Shown: positions 19,055-28,199 of the stretch, in pieces
How the letters are laid out: every line of letters starts with the position of its first letter
Numbering within the stretch: the stretch's first letter is position 1
Assembly (NCBI GenBank): GCA_015179025.1
Contig: WHUX01000416.1
Location: forward strand, 1 to 30,363
Direction: 5' to 3'
DNA: 30,363 bases
DNA from: Terfezia claveryi
Taxonomy: Eukaryota > Ascomycota > Pezizomycetes > Pezizales > Pezizaceae
Notes under the pieces: generated by a model
The model's input: only the letters and a program-made list of their open reading frames with translations
What the model was told of the DNA's origin: nothing
The model's database searches: none
Translations under genes and position numbers: made by a program

Positions 19055-19957
19055 GAAAAGAGAAAAATAGCAAGAGCACGGAGGAGGGGTGGAGTATCAG
19101 CACTGGCAGTTATGCCTACAATGGCGGTGGAGACGGAACTGATCAGACTCAGGCAACAGGATGCAATACCCGAACCGGAAGGAGAAGTGGTGAACTTCTA
19201 CACATGGGGGATCTTGAAAGTATGGGAACCGATCGAGACGGAGCAACGGAAGCTTTATGGAATACTGATAGATGGGGGTGCAGTGGTGAACCTAATACCA
19301 CTGTCAGTGGTATTGAAGCTGCAATTGCCGGTGACAACAAACAATGACTTGAGGATCCGAACAGCAACGGGAGAAGTATCTCAGATAAAACACTACACGC
19401 GATTCGATATTCAGGTTGCGGGGGTTTCGACATCATTGAAGGCATATGTGGTCCCGACTCGGACAACATACACACTCCTGCTGGGAAGGCGTTGGATGAA
19501 GCAAGTGAGGGCGAGGGGAGATTATGAGTTCGGAGAATATCTGATTCGAGATAGGAAAGGGAGGGAATACAAAGTACCACCATGCCCAATGAAATGCAGT
19601 GCGTCAATTGAAGGGCTGGGACAACAGTACCGCGTCGAATTGAAAGACAAGACAAGAGAGGAGTACGAATTGACAGAGGAAGAACTCGAAGATTTTGATG
19701 AGTACCATGCTGGAATGGCGGAGAGGTATTTACAGCAAGTCATCAGCCAGGGATGGGAGAGTGACGATGAGGAGAGTGAGAGAGGTAGTAGCACGGAAGA
19801 AACTGGAGAAAGCCTGTCAACAGAGGGAGACGAACCAGAGGGTGATGACGACTATGAGGCAGGGGGGGAAAGTAGTGAGGAAATTGAGGAAGAAGTGTTA
19901 TCGGAAGGAGTAAAAAGGCCTGGGAGAAACTATTCGGGAAAAGTCCAGAGGCAGTAG
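19055..19957 (+). pseudogene. gypsy aspartic protease region
   Basis: The frame is continuous with Gag after the TGA and open to a TAG at 19955-19957. The protease core is LYGILIDGGAVVNLIPLSVV (DGGA in place of the usual DSGA), followed by TYTLLLGRRWMKQV, matching the ILG-type flap partner region of retropepsins. After it come a basic domain and a very acidic tail (EEYELTEEELEDFDEYHAG). The neighbouring frame is also open from about 19900, with WEKLFGKSPEAVGMGQPTT, so the polyprotein appears to shift frame by one base (-1) in 19900-19957. Whether that is a programmed shift or an indel cannot be decided from one copy. Confidence 0.8.
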
Positions 19958-20408
19958 GTATGGGTCAACCTACTACCTCAAGGGTTTTTGATCCAGGGGG
20001 AAAAGTAGTGCAGGGGGAGGTGACGAGAGAGGTGTCGGCTGTGAACTGGAGATGGAGAACAGTGAAGAGGGAAAAGGGGAGGAGGTGTCCTTGCTGTAGA
20101 TTGTGGGAAAATTGTAATAATACGAGACCTGTATGTACTGAAGAGTGTGTATGTGAGTGTCCAGAAGTGAAGAAAACTGAAGGAGGATCAGTGCGGGTTG
20201 AAGAGGTAGATGATGAACAAAAGGGAGGGAAAATAGACGGGAAAGTATATGAGGAATCAACGAGGAAAGAAGAGAGTACGGAAGGAAAAATGAAAAGGAA
20301 AACACAACAGGAGAAGCAGAAGGGAGAACAACATGAAAGAGAAACACAACGAGTAAAGAAGGGTGAGCCAGGCAGAGAGGGAGGATCACTGAAACTGGAG
20401 ACCAAGGA
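19958..20408 (+). pseudogene. gypsy Pol linker: Cys-rich and Lys/Glu-rich segment before RT
   Basis: The reading frame of the later RT ORF is open here. It contains a cysteine cluster (CPCCRLWENC, CTEECVCECPE) and a long Lys/Glu/Gln-rich coiled-coil-like stretch. It is interrupted at CTGGAGACCAAGGA (20395-20408), the left target duplication of a LINE, and resumes in the same frame at 21889. Such a charged linker with two Cys groups between protease and RT is unusual; no known domain was recognised. Confidence 0.7.
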
Positions 20409-20910
20409 TTTTTTTTTTTTTATTTTTTTTTTAAAACTAGTTACTACCTATGCGGCCCCGTTAGGGGGGCCATGAGGAGCCACCCGGAAACCCGGGTGGA
20501 TTGAAGGGAGAGGCAAGTTAATCTGCCAACCCCGCGCAAAGCTAAATACACAGACGGAGAGGAGGCCCCATGCTGTCATTGACGGACTGGCCGAAGACCC
20601 GTGGGCCTGACTGAGCCTCCTAACTTGAAGAACTGAAGGGAACTAAAGATTTTGTGGAATGAGAGCTGGACTTATGGAAAATGGTTACTGATACGAGATA
20701 ACAAACGGGACTTTAACAAAGGATAAAGAATAAAACAACCGGACTGAACTGATGACTATGCTAGTGACGAAACTGACTGTACTAACTGAAAGAGCGTCAC
20801 GTGACCAAGTGAAATGATACCCCAATAGCGTGGTATAGTTTGGACACGTGACAAAAAGGGAAATTACTGGGAAACTGGGACATGAGTAAGGGAATTCGTA
20901 AATGATTGAA

Positions 20911-21240
20911 CTAATTGAGCTCATGGTATAAGAGCTTGAAAAAGGCCTCGGTCGCCTCGTAGGTCTCTTCCCCCTCTTTTCTCCATACCGGCTTGTCAAG
21001 CTCTTCCCAGCTGCTCCTGCCGTCTAGGATTGTTCTGATGCGTCTGAAACGTGGACAGGCGAACGTGATGTGGGCTCCTGTTTCCGAAGGGTGACCGCAT
21101 GGGCATTCTGGCGAATCCGCTTTCTTGACGTGGTGGAGCCAGCTTCTTTGTGGACCTCGGTTTGTGCGTAACCATGTGTATGCCGATAAGGCCTGACGGT
21201 CCCAATCTGTTCTTCTTATGCCATAGCCTGCGCTTGTGCG
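20911..21240 (-). pseudogene. C-terminus of LINE ORF2, copy 2
   Basis: It contains RTSAGYGIRRTDWDRQALSA, RGPQRSWLHHVKKAD and the zinc-knuckle block CPCGHPSETGAHITFACPRF, ending GEETYEATEAFFKLLYHELN. The coding block is intact to its stop but has no start of its own: the N-terminal residue follows the junction at about 21243. Confidence 0.9.
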
Positions 21241-21243
21241 CAC

Positions 21244-21888
21244 AAACGGGGGGGATCTTCCATCAGGACATGCCCTGATGGTGTGTTAAGTCCTTCCGGC
21301 ATTGCTGTCGGAGGTCAACATTGATTTTTCGACCTAGGGCACAACTTGCCCTTACCCCTTTCGGGGTCCCCTCGGAGGTATTAGCGGCGACGGGGTGGAC
21401 GGGCACTGTTATTCTCCGCCGGGCTGTCCCCGGCCTTGCCGCTGGGGAGAGAAAAACTGCCCTACTCCACCAGCCGACCGGACGGCCTTTCCTGTATCGC
21501 CTCCCTCATCAGTTCTCAGTTTTCAATATGGGACATACTCACGGCGTTACCCGCTTTCCATATCTTGTAGTGGACCAGACCCACTTACTGAGTTGAATCA
21601 GTAGAGAACTATGCGGTCGCAACTCCGCTATAGCATTTGCCTTTGCTCCTTAAGCCTCAGCAGGTGAACTGCGTACGCATTGCTGCGTTCATTGAGACCG
21701 ACACCCGCATCCGTCCTGTCGGACCGTTACGCTGCAGTTAACCCGGAACCCCGAGCTCTTGTATGCAATGTCAGGGAACACGCGTAATGGAATTCATTAC
21801 TCTAATGGTGCTCTGAACCGTACGTAACGCCTCGCCTCAAGCTGCATTTCTCAGCTCTTCGCGATGCAGAAGGTGGTACATACAAACT
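21244..21888 (-). other. 645-bp GC-rich, hairpin-rich segment of unknown origin inside LINE copy 2
   Basis: It lies inside the target-duplication boundaries, so it was part of the inserted molecule. Clear hairpins: CCATCAGG/CCTGATGG (21260-21281), GGGCA/TGCCC (21337-21351), ACCCC/GGGGT (21354-21367) and an AGGTC/GACCT pair (21312-21335). Frames are short and no protein similarity was recognised. Possible identities are the LINE 5' UTR after an internal deletion, or a cellular structured RNA captured by template switching. Confidence 0.55.
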
Positions 21889-21902
21889 CTGGAGACCAAG
21901 GA

Positions 21903-23291
21903 GAATGAGGGAAGAAAGATGATTATGTGGGATGGGACAGATCAGGAAGGGGAATCAGAATGGAGGAAATGGGAACGAAAAGTGAATGCAACAAGGATGC
22001 ACGAGGATAGAGTAATCAAAAAGGCATGGGAGGAAGAGCAGCAGCAGTGGAAATATCGAAGGTGGGTAGCAAAGGGTGGAAAAGTATGGGAACAAGGAAG
22101 GTGTGGAAGGGCAGAGTGTGGACCATGCGGGAAAATCAGAGTAGATAAAAATGAACAATACAAATTTATAGAACAGGAAGTTCAGTCAAGATGGATGATG
22201 GACTTTTTGATGATGGTAAGGCTGACAGAGCAAAGGAATGAAGAAGTGAATGAGGTAGAGAAACAATCAGCTGGAAAAGAAGTAAAGAACCAGGCGAGAG
22301 TCCAGAATAGGAAGGAAAGAGACAGAGAGATGTTGAAGCAGCAACTGGAGCAGGAAAAGTGGGAGAAGGGAAGAATAGACAGCGGAGCAATTACAAAAGA
22401 AACGGAGGAGGAACAAGCGTTTGGGGCAGCAGTCGGATTCCCCACCTTGAGAAGACCGGTCAATTATAGAAGGGAATTATTTACAGGAGAAATAAAAGAA
22501 GTGGAGCAATGGTTAGAAAAGGAGAAGACGGGACAAATGATAGGAGAATATGAGATGACGGAGAAGCAGAGGGAGAGGGTAAAGAGATTGTTGTATACCT
22601 GGAAAGATATCTTCGTCATTGACCCGGAAAACATGCCGGTAACTGATTTGGTGATACACACAATTCCAACGTATGAAGCATCAAGGCCCATCAGAGCAAA
22701 GGAGATATTGTACACTCCGAGGGAAGTCAGATGGCAACAAGAAAACATCCCAAGATTGGTTAAGTCGGGGATGATAAGTTATTACGACAGCCTATGGTCA
22801 GCTCAGACCAAGCACCCAGTGAAGAAGGATCAGAATCTGAGAATGGTGAATGTCTTCTGCCCAATAAAGAATGCGACAATCAAGTCGAATTATCCAATGC
22901 GACGCATCGAGCCAATAGTGAACACCTTGTCACAGCAGAAGTACTCAAAGGGACCAAAATTTCAGGCCGATGCAATAAACGGTTACTACGCAATCCCTCT
23001 ATGGAGACCGCATAGATACAAAACAGCCTTCAGCTGCTCAATGGGACAGTTTTGCTATAATGTGATGGGTCAAGGACTGGCAGGTGCACTGCATTCGTAT
23101 GCCAGGCTGAAGGACATAACAATGGGGAGTATTCCGGAACCCAATGCAGAGAAGAGCATTGCAGGAGACCATTCGGAAGAAGGATGGGCATTGGAATATT
23201 TTATGGATGACGACTATGGAGCGGCAGAAGGATTCGAAGAAATGTTTGGGTTGCTGCTAAATTGGTACTTCCCTCGGATCACATGGGCGAA
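21903..23291 (+). pseudogene. gypsy reverse transcriptase (first part), interrupted by a LINE
   Basis: The frame continues the Pol linker with a second charged region and a Cys motif (CGRAECGPCGKIRV), then RT. RT landmarks: SRPIRAKEILYTPREVRWQQ, LVKSGMISYYDSLWSAQTKH, LRMVNVFCPIKNATIKSNYP, FQADAINGYYAIPL (motif A), GQFCYNVMGQGLAGA and FMDDD in place of the usual Y/F-x-DD motif (motif C, near 23205). It breaks at ATCACATGGGCGAA (23278-23291), the left target duplication of LINE copy 3. RT catalytic aspartates are present, but the element is disrupted. Confidence 0.93.
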
Positions 23292-23881
23292 TTTTTTTTT
23301 TTTTTTTAAATACTTAGTACTCCTATGCAGCCCCGTTAGGGGGGCTATGAGGAGCCACACGGAAGCCCGGTGGATTCAAGGGGGAGGCAAGTTAATCTGC
23401 CAACCCCACGCAAACTAAATACACGAACTTGGATCAGGCCCCATGCTGTCATTAACGGGCAAGCCGATGACCCGGAGGCCTGACTGGGTCTCGACCACAG
23501 ATTGATGAACTTGAAGGACTCGCAGATAAGATGAACTTGAACAAGAGAAAATTCGTAAATATTCGAACTCATACCAAAGGGATTCGTAAATGATTCCAAC
23601 CGTGCGGGGAGAAATAATCAGAAAGAAGTGAGAACTAAAGTGGAACTCTAACGAAGGGAACTCGTAAGTGTTAACCGTGACCTGAACTGCTCCTAACTAA
23701 GCTCTTTATAAATAATTCCGAAGAAAGCTTCCATGGCCTCATAGCTCTCTTCCCCTTCCTTTCTCCATACTGCTTTGTCGAGCTCTTCCCAGCTGCTCCT
23801 TGCCCCCAACAGGGTTCTCCGGTGTCGGTTAAAACGTGGACAAGAGAAGACGATGTGCTCTCCTGTCTCGGTGGGGTGTCC
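23292..23881 (-). mobile_element. 5'-truncated LINE, copy 3, inserted in gypsy RT, 14-bp target duplication
   Basis: The T run at 23292-23306 is the poly(A) tail on the minus strand. Duplications ATCACATGGGCGAA lie at 23278-23291 and 23882-23895. The 590-bp insert contains the 3' UTR and the last about 60 codons of ORF2. Excision restores ...FPRITWA|KLTLKPTKTVFFAMDL of the gypsy RT. Confidence 0.95.
23693..23881 (-). pseudogene. C-terminus of LINE ORF2, copy 3
   Basis: It begins within the zinc-knuckle block (DGHPTETGEHIVFSCPRF) and ends GEESYEAMEAFFGIIYKELS at a TAG. The upstream residues of the open frame are gypsy sequence read antisense. Confidence 0.9.
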
Positions 23882-23895
23882 ATCACATGGGCGAA

Positions 23896-24232
23896 GCTGA
23901 CACTGAAACCAACGAAGACTGTGTTTTTTGCCATGGACCTGGAACTGCTGAGGCATGAGCTGGGGACAATGGGGCTGAGACTGTCAATGGACAACGTTGC
24001 CAAGATCCGAGACTACCCAGAGGATGAGATGGAACTTGACAAGTTCCTGTTTCTGACAACCTTCCTGAAAAGGTTCATTCCAGGCAGAGCAGAACATGCG
24101 AGGATAATGAAGGAGGCGGTAAGGGTTAAGGTGGTGGTTAAGAAATCAGGAGACGAAAAGAAGAAATTAACAAAAAGAAAGGTTGGGTGGCAATGGGAAG
24201 AGAGACAACAAGAATCATTCGAATATGTAACG
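23896..24232 (+). pseudogene. gypsy RT, thumb region after the LINE
   Basis: Sequence LTLKPTKTVFFAMDLELLRH, GLRLSMDNVAKIRDYPEDE, LFLTTFLKRFIPGRAEHA corresponds to the RT thumb and the link to RNase H (KC..F....LG, KI..I..YP, FLGL..YYRRFI in other gypsy elements). Similarity ends near 24232 at EEERQQESFEYV-like sequence; RNase H, integrase and 3' LTR are missing. Confidence 0.9.
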
Positions 24233-24495
24233 TCTTGCATGTATTTAAAGCGTAGGACAAGGAACTGGTGTGGCCTGGCGGTTGAATCATCCAGCTTTGC
24301 CTCCACAAGTGGACACGCGTCTTCGAAAGCAAGCTTCATGATCTCCCTGAGCTAGTGCGTGAGCTATAAGATCCACTTCAGTCTGCAATCGAGCGATGGG
24401 AGGTACGGGAAAGCCTACCAAACGATCATGGGGCGGCCAGCATTCTTGTAGCACCCAGAAGCTGAGCTCGGCATCGAGATTTACTGTGTGCCTAT
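24233..24495 (-). pseudogene. unidentified coding relic
   Basis: A protein-like minus-strand frame (24487 down to the TGA at 24287-24289) reads NLDAELSFWVLQECWPPHDR and ARLQTEVDLIAHALAQGDHE, ending in FRRRVSTCGGKAG. It has good amino-acid balance, but the family was not recognised. A CACAG just upstream could be an intron acceptor. It may be an exon of a gene disrupted by the gypsy end. Confidence 0.35.
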
Positions 24496-24907
24496 AACAA
24501 TTTTTGGTATAAGAATTGAAGAGGCCAGAACATCATGAGTCGAGATCCAGATCGACGCCAGGCACAGAAGCAGCTGTGGATACCTAGGCCATTGGGGCAT
24601 GGACTTTGGGGCGATCAGATCCTAAAGGCGACATTACTGTGCTTTACGTCAGGGCGAGCTTGTGGTTTGACCTCTCGAGGCGGTACTTGTGCCTTATCTT
24701 ATCGATGTTCCGGGCCCACAGCGAGAAAATTAAATTCGCGAGAGGCCCGGGCCCCCCGCGAGACCACCCATCTCCTGGGTGGCCCGGGCCTAGCGGGAGA
24801 ATTCGGAATGGCCGGGCCACCCGCGAGTATGAGAAAAATGATTCTTCACGGTATCTTGATAATTTAGATAAAATGGATATTGGGTGAGCTCATTACCCTG
24901 AACTAGA
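24496..24907. other. GC-rich relic region with a strong hairpin
   Basis: A plus-strand frame at about 24600-24740 (DITVLYVRASLWFDLSRRYL) looks protein-like but was not recognised. At 24743-24791 AGGCCCGGGCC pairs with GGCCCGGGCCT, with an inner CCACCCA/TGGGTGG hairpin (24764-24782). Otherwise nothing is supported. Confidence 0.4.
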
Positions 24908-26978
24908 CGCCTGCTGTCATGCTTAGCTTGTCAATAGCTTACCTACTAGACAAGACTGGAAGAAGGAAAAAAGGTAACACTACTTGGGAAAGATATAGTG
25001 TCGGCATTCAACAATGTCCGAAGAGCAAGGCTCATTCAGATCCTCCACGACTCAAACATACCGCAGAGGACGATAAGATTTGTCAACCAGTTCCTACAAC
25101 CGCATTCCTTTCCTATTTCTTGGGATGGTCTGACCAGAGGATATGGACATATGGATCAGGGAGTACCACAAGGCAGTCCTCTTTCACCCGTTCTATGGCT
25201 AATCTACATAGCACACAGCCTGAAGAGAGCCACAGAGTTATGCTCTTTGCCTCTAACAACAAGGTCGAGCAGCCGTTTAAATTGCAACAATGCACCTGCA
25301 AACACACTCTCAGTGCTGCTCTTCTCATACGTAGATGATATTAACCCCCTCATCATAAGCAGCTTCGACACCAGAAAACATGATCGGTTGGTCAAGAAGG
25401 TAGAGCAAGCACTCAACACAACAGCACAAGAGGATGAGCTTCAATGGGACCTGAGCAAGGAGTCGAGATTAGATTTCCATAAGAAGGGCAAGATCAAGCA
25501 CTGCAAAACCCTAGGTATCACCATTAGCAGCAACCTCTCATGGAAAGCACACATCATTGACAGAACATCAAAGGTGGAAAAAATGCTGAAGGTTCTCACT
25601 AACCTAGGTAACCAAAATGGGGGATGAGTCCGTTGGCTTTAAGAACACTCTACACCAGCTGCATTCGAAGCATCTTCACATGGGGAGCAGAGCTATGGCA
25701 ACCCCAACACCAGCAGTTCCTACTACCAATGCAACGTCTAGAATATCTAGCCCTACAAAAGATCACAGGAAGGTATCACGGGTCAAGCCATAAGGCACTA
25801 GGCTGGATTTCTAATATCGAACCACTACAAGAAAAAATAGAGGACATGAAGCAGTGCTGGGCAGCAAGAGCGGTTAGGACAGGTGACCAACAGATTAAGG
25901 CATACATTGAAGCAGACACTTCATGGCTCCAAAGCAATGATCTTCACCACCCAAGAACCCCGATATCCGAAGCCTTCTACCTAAACGGCAGAACCTTGAA
26001 CGAACTCTCATGGGGCGATAGAGAGGACACCACACCCTTCCCCATTATCCACAAGGAAATCATGGACCCTAAGTCTGAGTTCTCCAAACAGCTAGGCCCA
26101 TGGGCAGCAGAGATAGGCTCACTCGTAAAAGAGGGTTGGAGGACATGTTACACAGATGGCACAGGAAGGAAAGGGATAGTAGCGAGTGGAGTCCACAGCG
26201 AGGACCAGGAGGTACAACAGAGGATTATGGTGGCTATTTGGGTGACCAAGCAATGGTAACAGACGGCGAACTCTTTGTGATACAATTAGCCTTACAAAAG
26301 GAGAGCGCAGATATGTTGGCAATCTTATCCGACTTCCAGGCGGCAATACAGGCAGTGCATAATATGAGTTCGGGGTCTCCACCCAGGTCCGGCATTGAAA
26401 AAGGCAAAAATCTCTCATCACCTCTAACCAGCACAGGGACCTCCAGATATTGTGGGTCAGAGGCCATCTAGGCATCCCAGGGAACGAGAAAGCAGACCGA
26501 TCGGCAAGCCTACAGTCACACCTAGGGGAATTCGTAAGCAAGCAACACACGATAACAGAAAGAGGACTCCGCGCAACCTCCAAAGTCAGTCGGAAAGAAG
26601 CAAGGACCAAAGCGGGGTTTGGGTTGAGGAGAACGGAGTGGAATCGGCAGGCCCTATCAGCCTACACCTGGTTACGCACAGAAAGAGGCCCCCAACGAAG
26701 CTGGTTACTTTGGGTTGTTATATGGAGAGTTCATCTGAGTTCAGCTTTAATTTCAGTTCTACGAGTCCCCTTTATACACGAGTTTCCCTTTGTTTTAAAA
26801 GGTCATAAGTTATTCCTCTTGTTCAGCACTTCTAGTTCTACGCTGTATTTAGTTCTTGCGTGGGGTTGGCAGATTAACTTGCCTCTCCCTTGAATCCACC
26901 GGGCTTCCGTGTGGCTCCTCATAGCTCCACGTTGGAGCTGCATAGGAGTATCAAGTATTTAAAAAAAAAAAAAAAAAA
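24908..26978 (+). pseudogene. Tad-like LINE, copy 4: RT, RNase H and 3' UTR, multiply frameshifted
   Basis: 5'-truncated at RT (SIAYLLDKTGRRKKG), frameshift, then DIVSAFNNVRRARL, GVPQGSPLSPVLWLIYI and the catalytic FSYVDD (near 25325-25345). After frameshifts near 25620 and 26225 a ribonuclease H domain follows, with YTDGTGRKG, DGELFVIQLAL and ILSDFQAAIQAV, and in a third frame HLGIPGNEKADRSA, so all four acidic positions survive. The C-terminal zinc knuckle is deleted: RGPQRSWL (about 26706) joins directly to the 3' UTR, which ends in an 18-A tail (26961-26978). No target duplication was found. Confidence 0.93.
26923..26939 (+). other. 3' UTR hairpin of the LINE family (covarying among copies)
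   Basis: AGCTCCA-CGT-TGGAGCT. Corresponding hairpins: 11562-11578 (AGCCCC/GGGGCT), 20454-20471 (GGCCCC/GGGGCC), 23328-23346 (AGCCCC/GGGGCT) and 27438-27455. Paired positions change together (T-A for C-G; G-C for A-T), about 20-40 bp before the poly(A) tail. Confidence 0.75.
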
Positions 26979-27018
26979 TACTACACAAGACACGTGTGAC
27001 ATATGGTGAGCTCGCCAT

Positions 27019-27494
27019 TAGTTGTTGTCACGTGTTCAAACTATACCACGCTACTGGGGTATCATTTCACTTGGTCATGTGACGATGACGTTCTTCCAGT
27101 TAGTTCAGTCAGTTCACGTTTGTTTTTCTTTCAGCTAGCCCATTCAGTTTCCTCACGAGTCTCGTCATCAGTTCAGTCGGGTTTAATTTCTTATAGTCTA
27201 TCAGTCCATACCCTTTTCTCGTTTCCACTTCCGTCTAAGGAGCGAGCCCAGTAAGGCTCTCCTAAGTCATCGGCTAAGTCCGTTAGTGACAGCATTTTTT
27301 TTTTTTTTTTTTTAAATACTCGTTAGTGACAGCATGGGGCTTCGTCTCGGGTTTAATTTTGTATGTACCTTTTGCGGATATGGCATATTAACTTGCTTTA
27401 TCCTTCAATCCACCCGAGTTCCCGGGTGGCTCCTCATAGCCCCCCTAATGGGGCCGCATAGGTAGTAACTACTTTTTTAAAAAAAAAAAAAAAA
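27019..27494 (+). mobile_element. 5'-truncated LINE, copy 5 (3' UTR only), 13-bp target duplication
   Basis: Target duplications GTGAGCTCGCCAT lie at 27006-27018 and 27495-27507. The insert is 3' UTR sequence similar to the reverse complement of about 20420-20860 and ends in a long A tract (27478-27494). It is split by a smaller insertion at 27296-27320. Confidence 0.93.
27296..27320 (-). mobile_element. 25-bp LINE micro-insertion with 15-bp target duplication
   Basis: Eighteen T followed by AAATACT equals the last 7 bp of the LINE 3' end plus its poly(A) tail on the minus strand. The flanks CGTTAGTGACAGCAT are identical at 27281-27295 and 27321-27335. The host sequence is LINE copy 5 itself. 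Confidence 0.93.
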
Positions 27495-27507
27495 GTGAGC
27501 TCGCCAT

Positions 27508-27860
27508 ACACAGGCTCGCCACTCAATGCATGCTTGCCACTCAAGCCATGCTTGCCACCTTTGTATTCATACCAGCTCATACTGAATTTTCCACCACTAT
27601 ACTATTATAGATATATCAAGGACTTCTCGAAATCTTATATCTTTAGTGAAGATAGAGAATAGAATCTGATAAGATCCAGCCTCTACAGTATCTTAAGCTG
27701 GCCAATTTAAAACGCTATCACATCTAGCCTCTGCAGTGTCTTAAGCTGGCTGATTTAAGATACTATCGCATAGCGTTTTAAGCTGGCTGATTTAAGATGC
27801 TATCTATCTAGCCTCTATAATAAGACTAGCCTCTGTCTTCCCCTAAACCTGTTCTGTCCC
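27508..27860. repeat. intergenic with about 37-48-bp degenerate tandem repeats
   Basis: Short GCTTGCCACTCAA repeats occur at about 27530-27560. Between 27676 and 27815 the motif TTAAGCTGGCTGATTTAAGA recurs three times (about 27693, 27741, 27778) with AGCCTCT spacers. No gene is supported. Confidence 0.7.
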
Positions 27861-27864
27861 ATAG

Positions 27865-27960
27865 AGCGGTGCGTCCCGCCCACGTGTGGGACGTCCCATA
27901 CGCCTGTGGGACGCTAAAGCTGGGTGGGACGTCCCACCCAGCTTTGGCACTAGTGACCGT
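27865..27960. repeat. palindrome cluster, including a perfect 30-bp palindrome
   Basis: The perfect palindrome at 27916-27945 has the 15-bp arm AAAGCTGGGTGGGAC. The inner GGGACGTCCC also occurs at 27888-27897, and further GTCCC/GGGAC pairs at about 27873-27912 make the whole stretch fold on itself. The flanks (TAGTGACC, AATTATTGCA) suggest the tip of a foldback or Tc1/mariner-like element. Confidence 0.85.
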
Positions 27961-28046
27961 CCCATCCAGTGGTGGAATAATTTTCTAGCATAATTATTGC
28001 AAGCCGGACAAAATTATTGCATACAGAACTATCTATCTATGTAAGA

Positions 28047-28124
28047 GAAACAACCAACCGAAACAACCAAGTGAAACAACCAAGCGAAATAACCAAGCAA
28101 AATAACCAAGCAAAATAACCAGAC
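28047..28124. repeat. 13-bp tandem repeat, six units
   Basis: Units of GAAACAACCAAGC with C/T and G/A variants start at 28047, 28060, 28073, 28086, 28099 and 28112, without length change. Confidence 0.95.
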
Positions 28125-28199
28125 ATATATACATAAGAAATAAATAAAACAAGCAGTAGTATGATCTAAAAAAAAAACAGATAAATAAAAGAATAGAAA

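Larger units (their letters stand above)
20409..21888 (-). mobile_element. LINE, copy 2, inserted in gypsy pol, 14-bp target duplication, internally deleted or chimeric
   Basis: Flanked by CTGGAGACCAAGGA at 20395-20408 and 21889-21902; removing the insert restores the gypsy frame. On the minus strand the order is: unknown structured segment (21888-21244), ORF2 C-terminus (about 21240-20911), 3' UTR, poly(A). The RT and RNase H regions that should precede the C-terminus are absent. The element is either internally deleted or a template-switch chimera. Confidence 0.93.

Noticed and set aside
19965..20405. Two minus-strand ORFs opposite the Pol linker
   Set aside because: Ser/Phe/Cys-rich antisense of a Lys/Glu-rich coding sequence; no motif.
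20400..20450. T-run as an intrinsic or Pol III terminator
   Set aside because: It is the poly(A) tail of a minus-strand LINE, with a target duplication beside it.
17176..24232. Complete autonomous gypsy element
   Set aside because: Gag N-terminus, RNase H, integrase and 3' LTR are missing and the frame is broken several times.
24535..24887. ORFs with Pro/Gly/Arg runs
   Set aside because: The runs come from a GC-rich hairpin; only the first part looks coding and it was not recognised.
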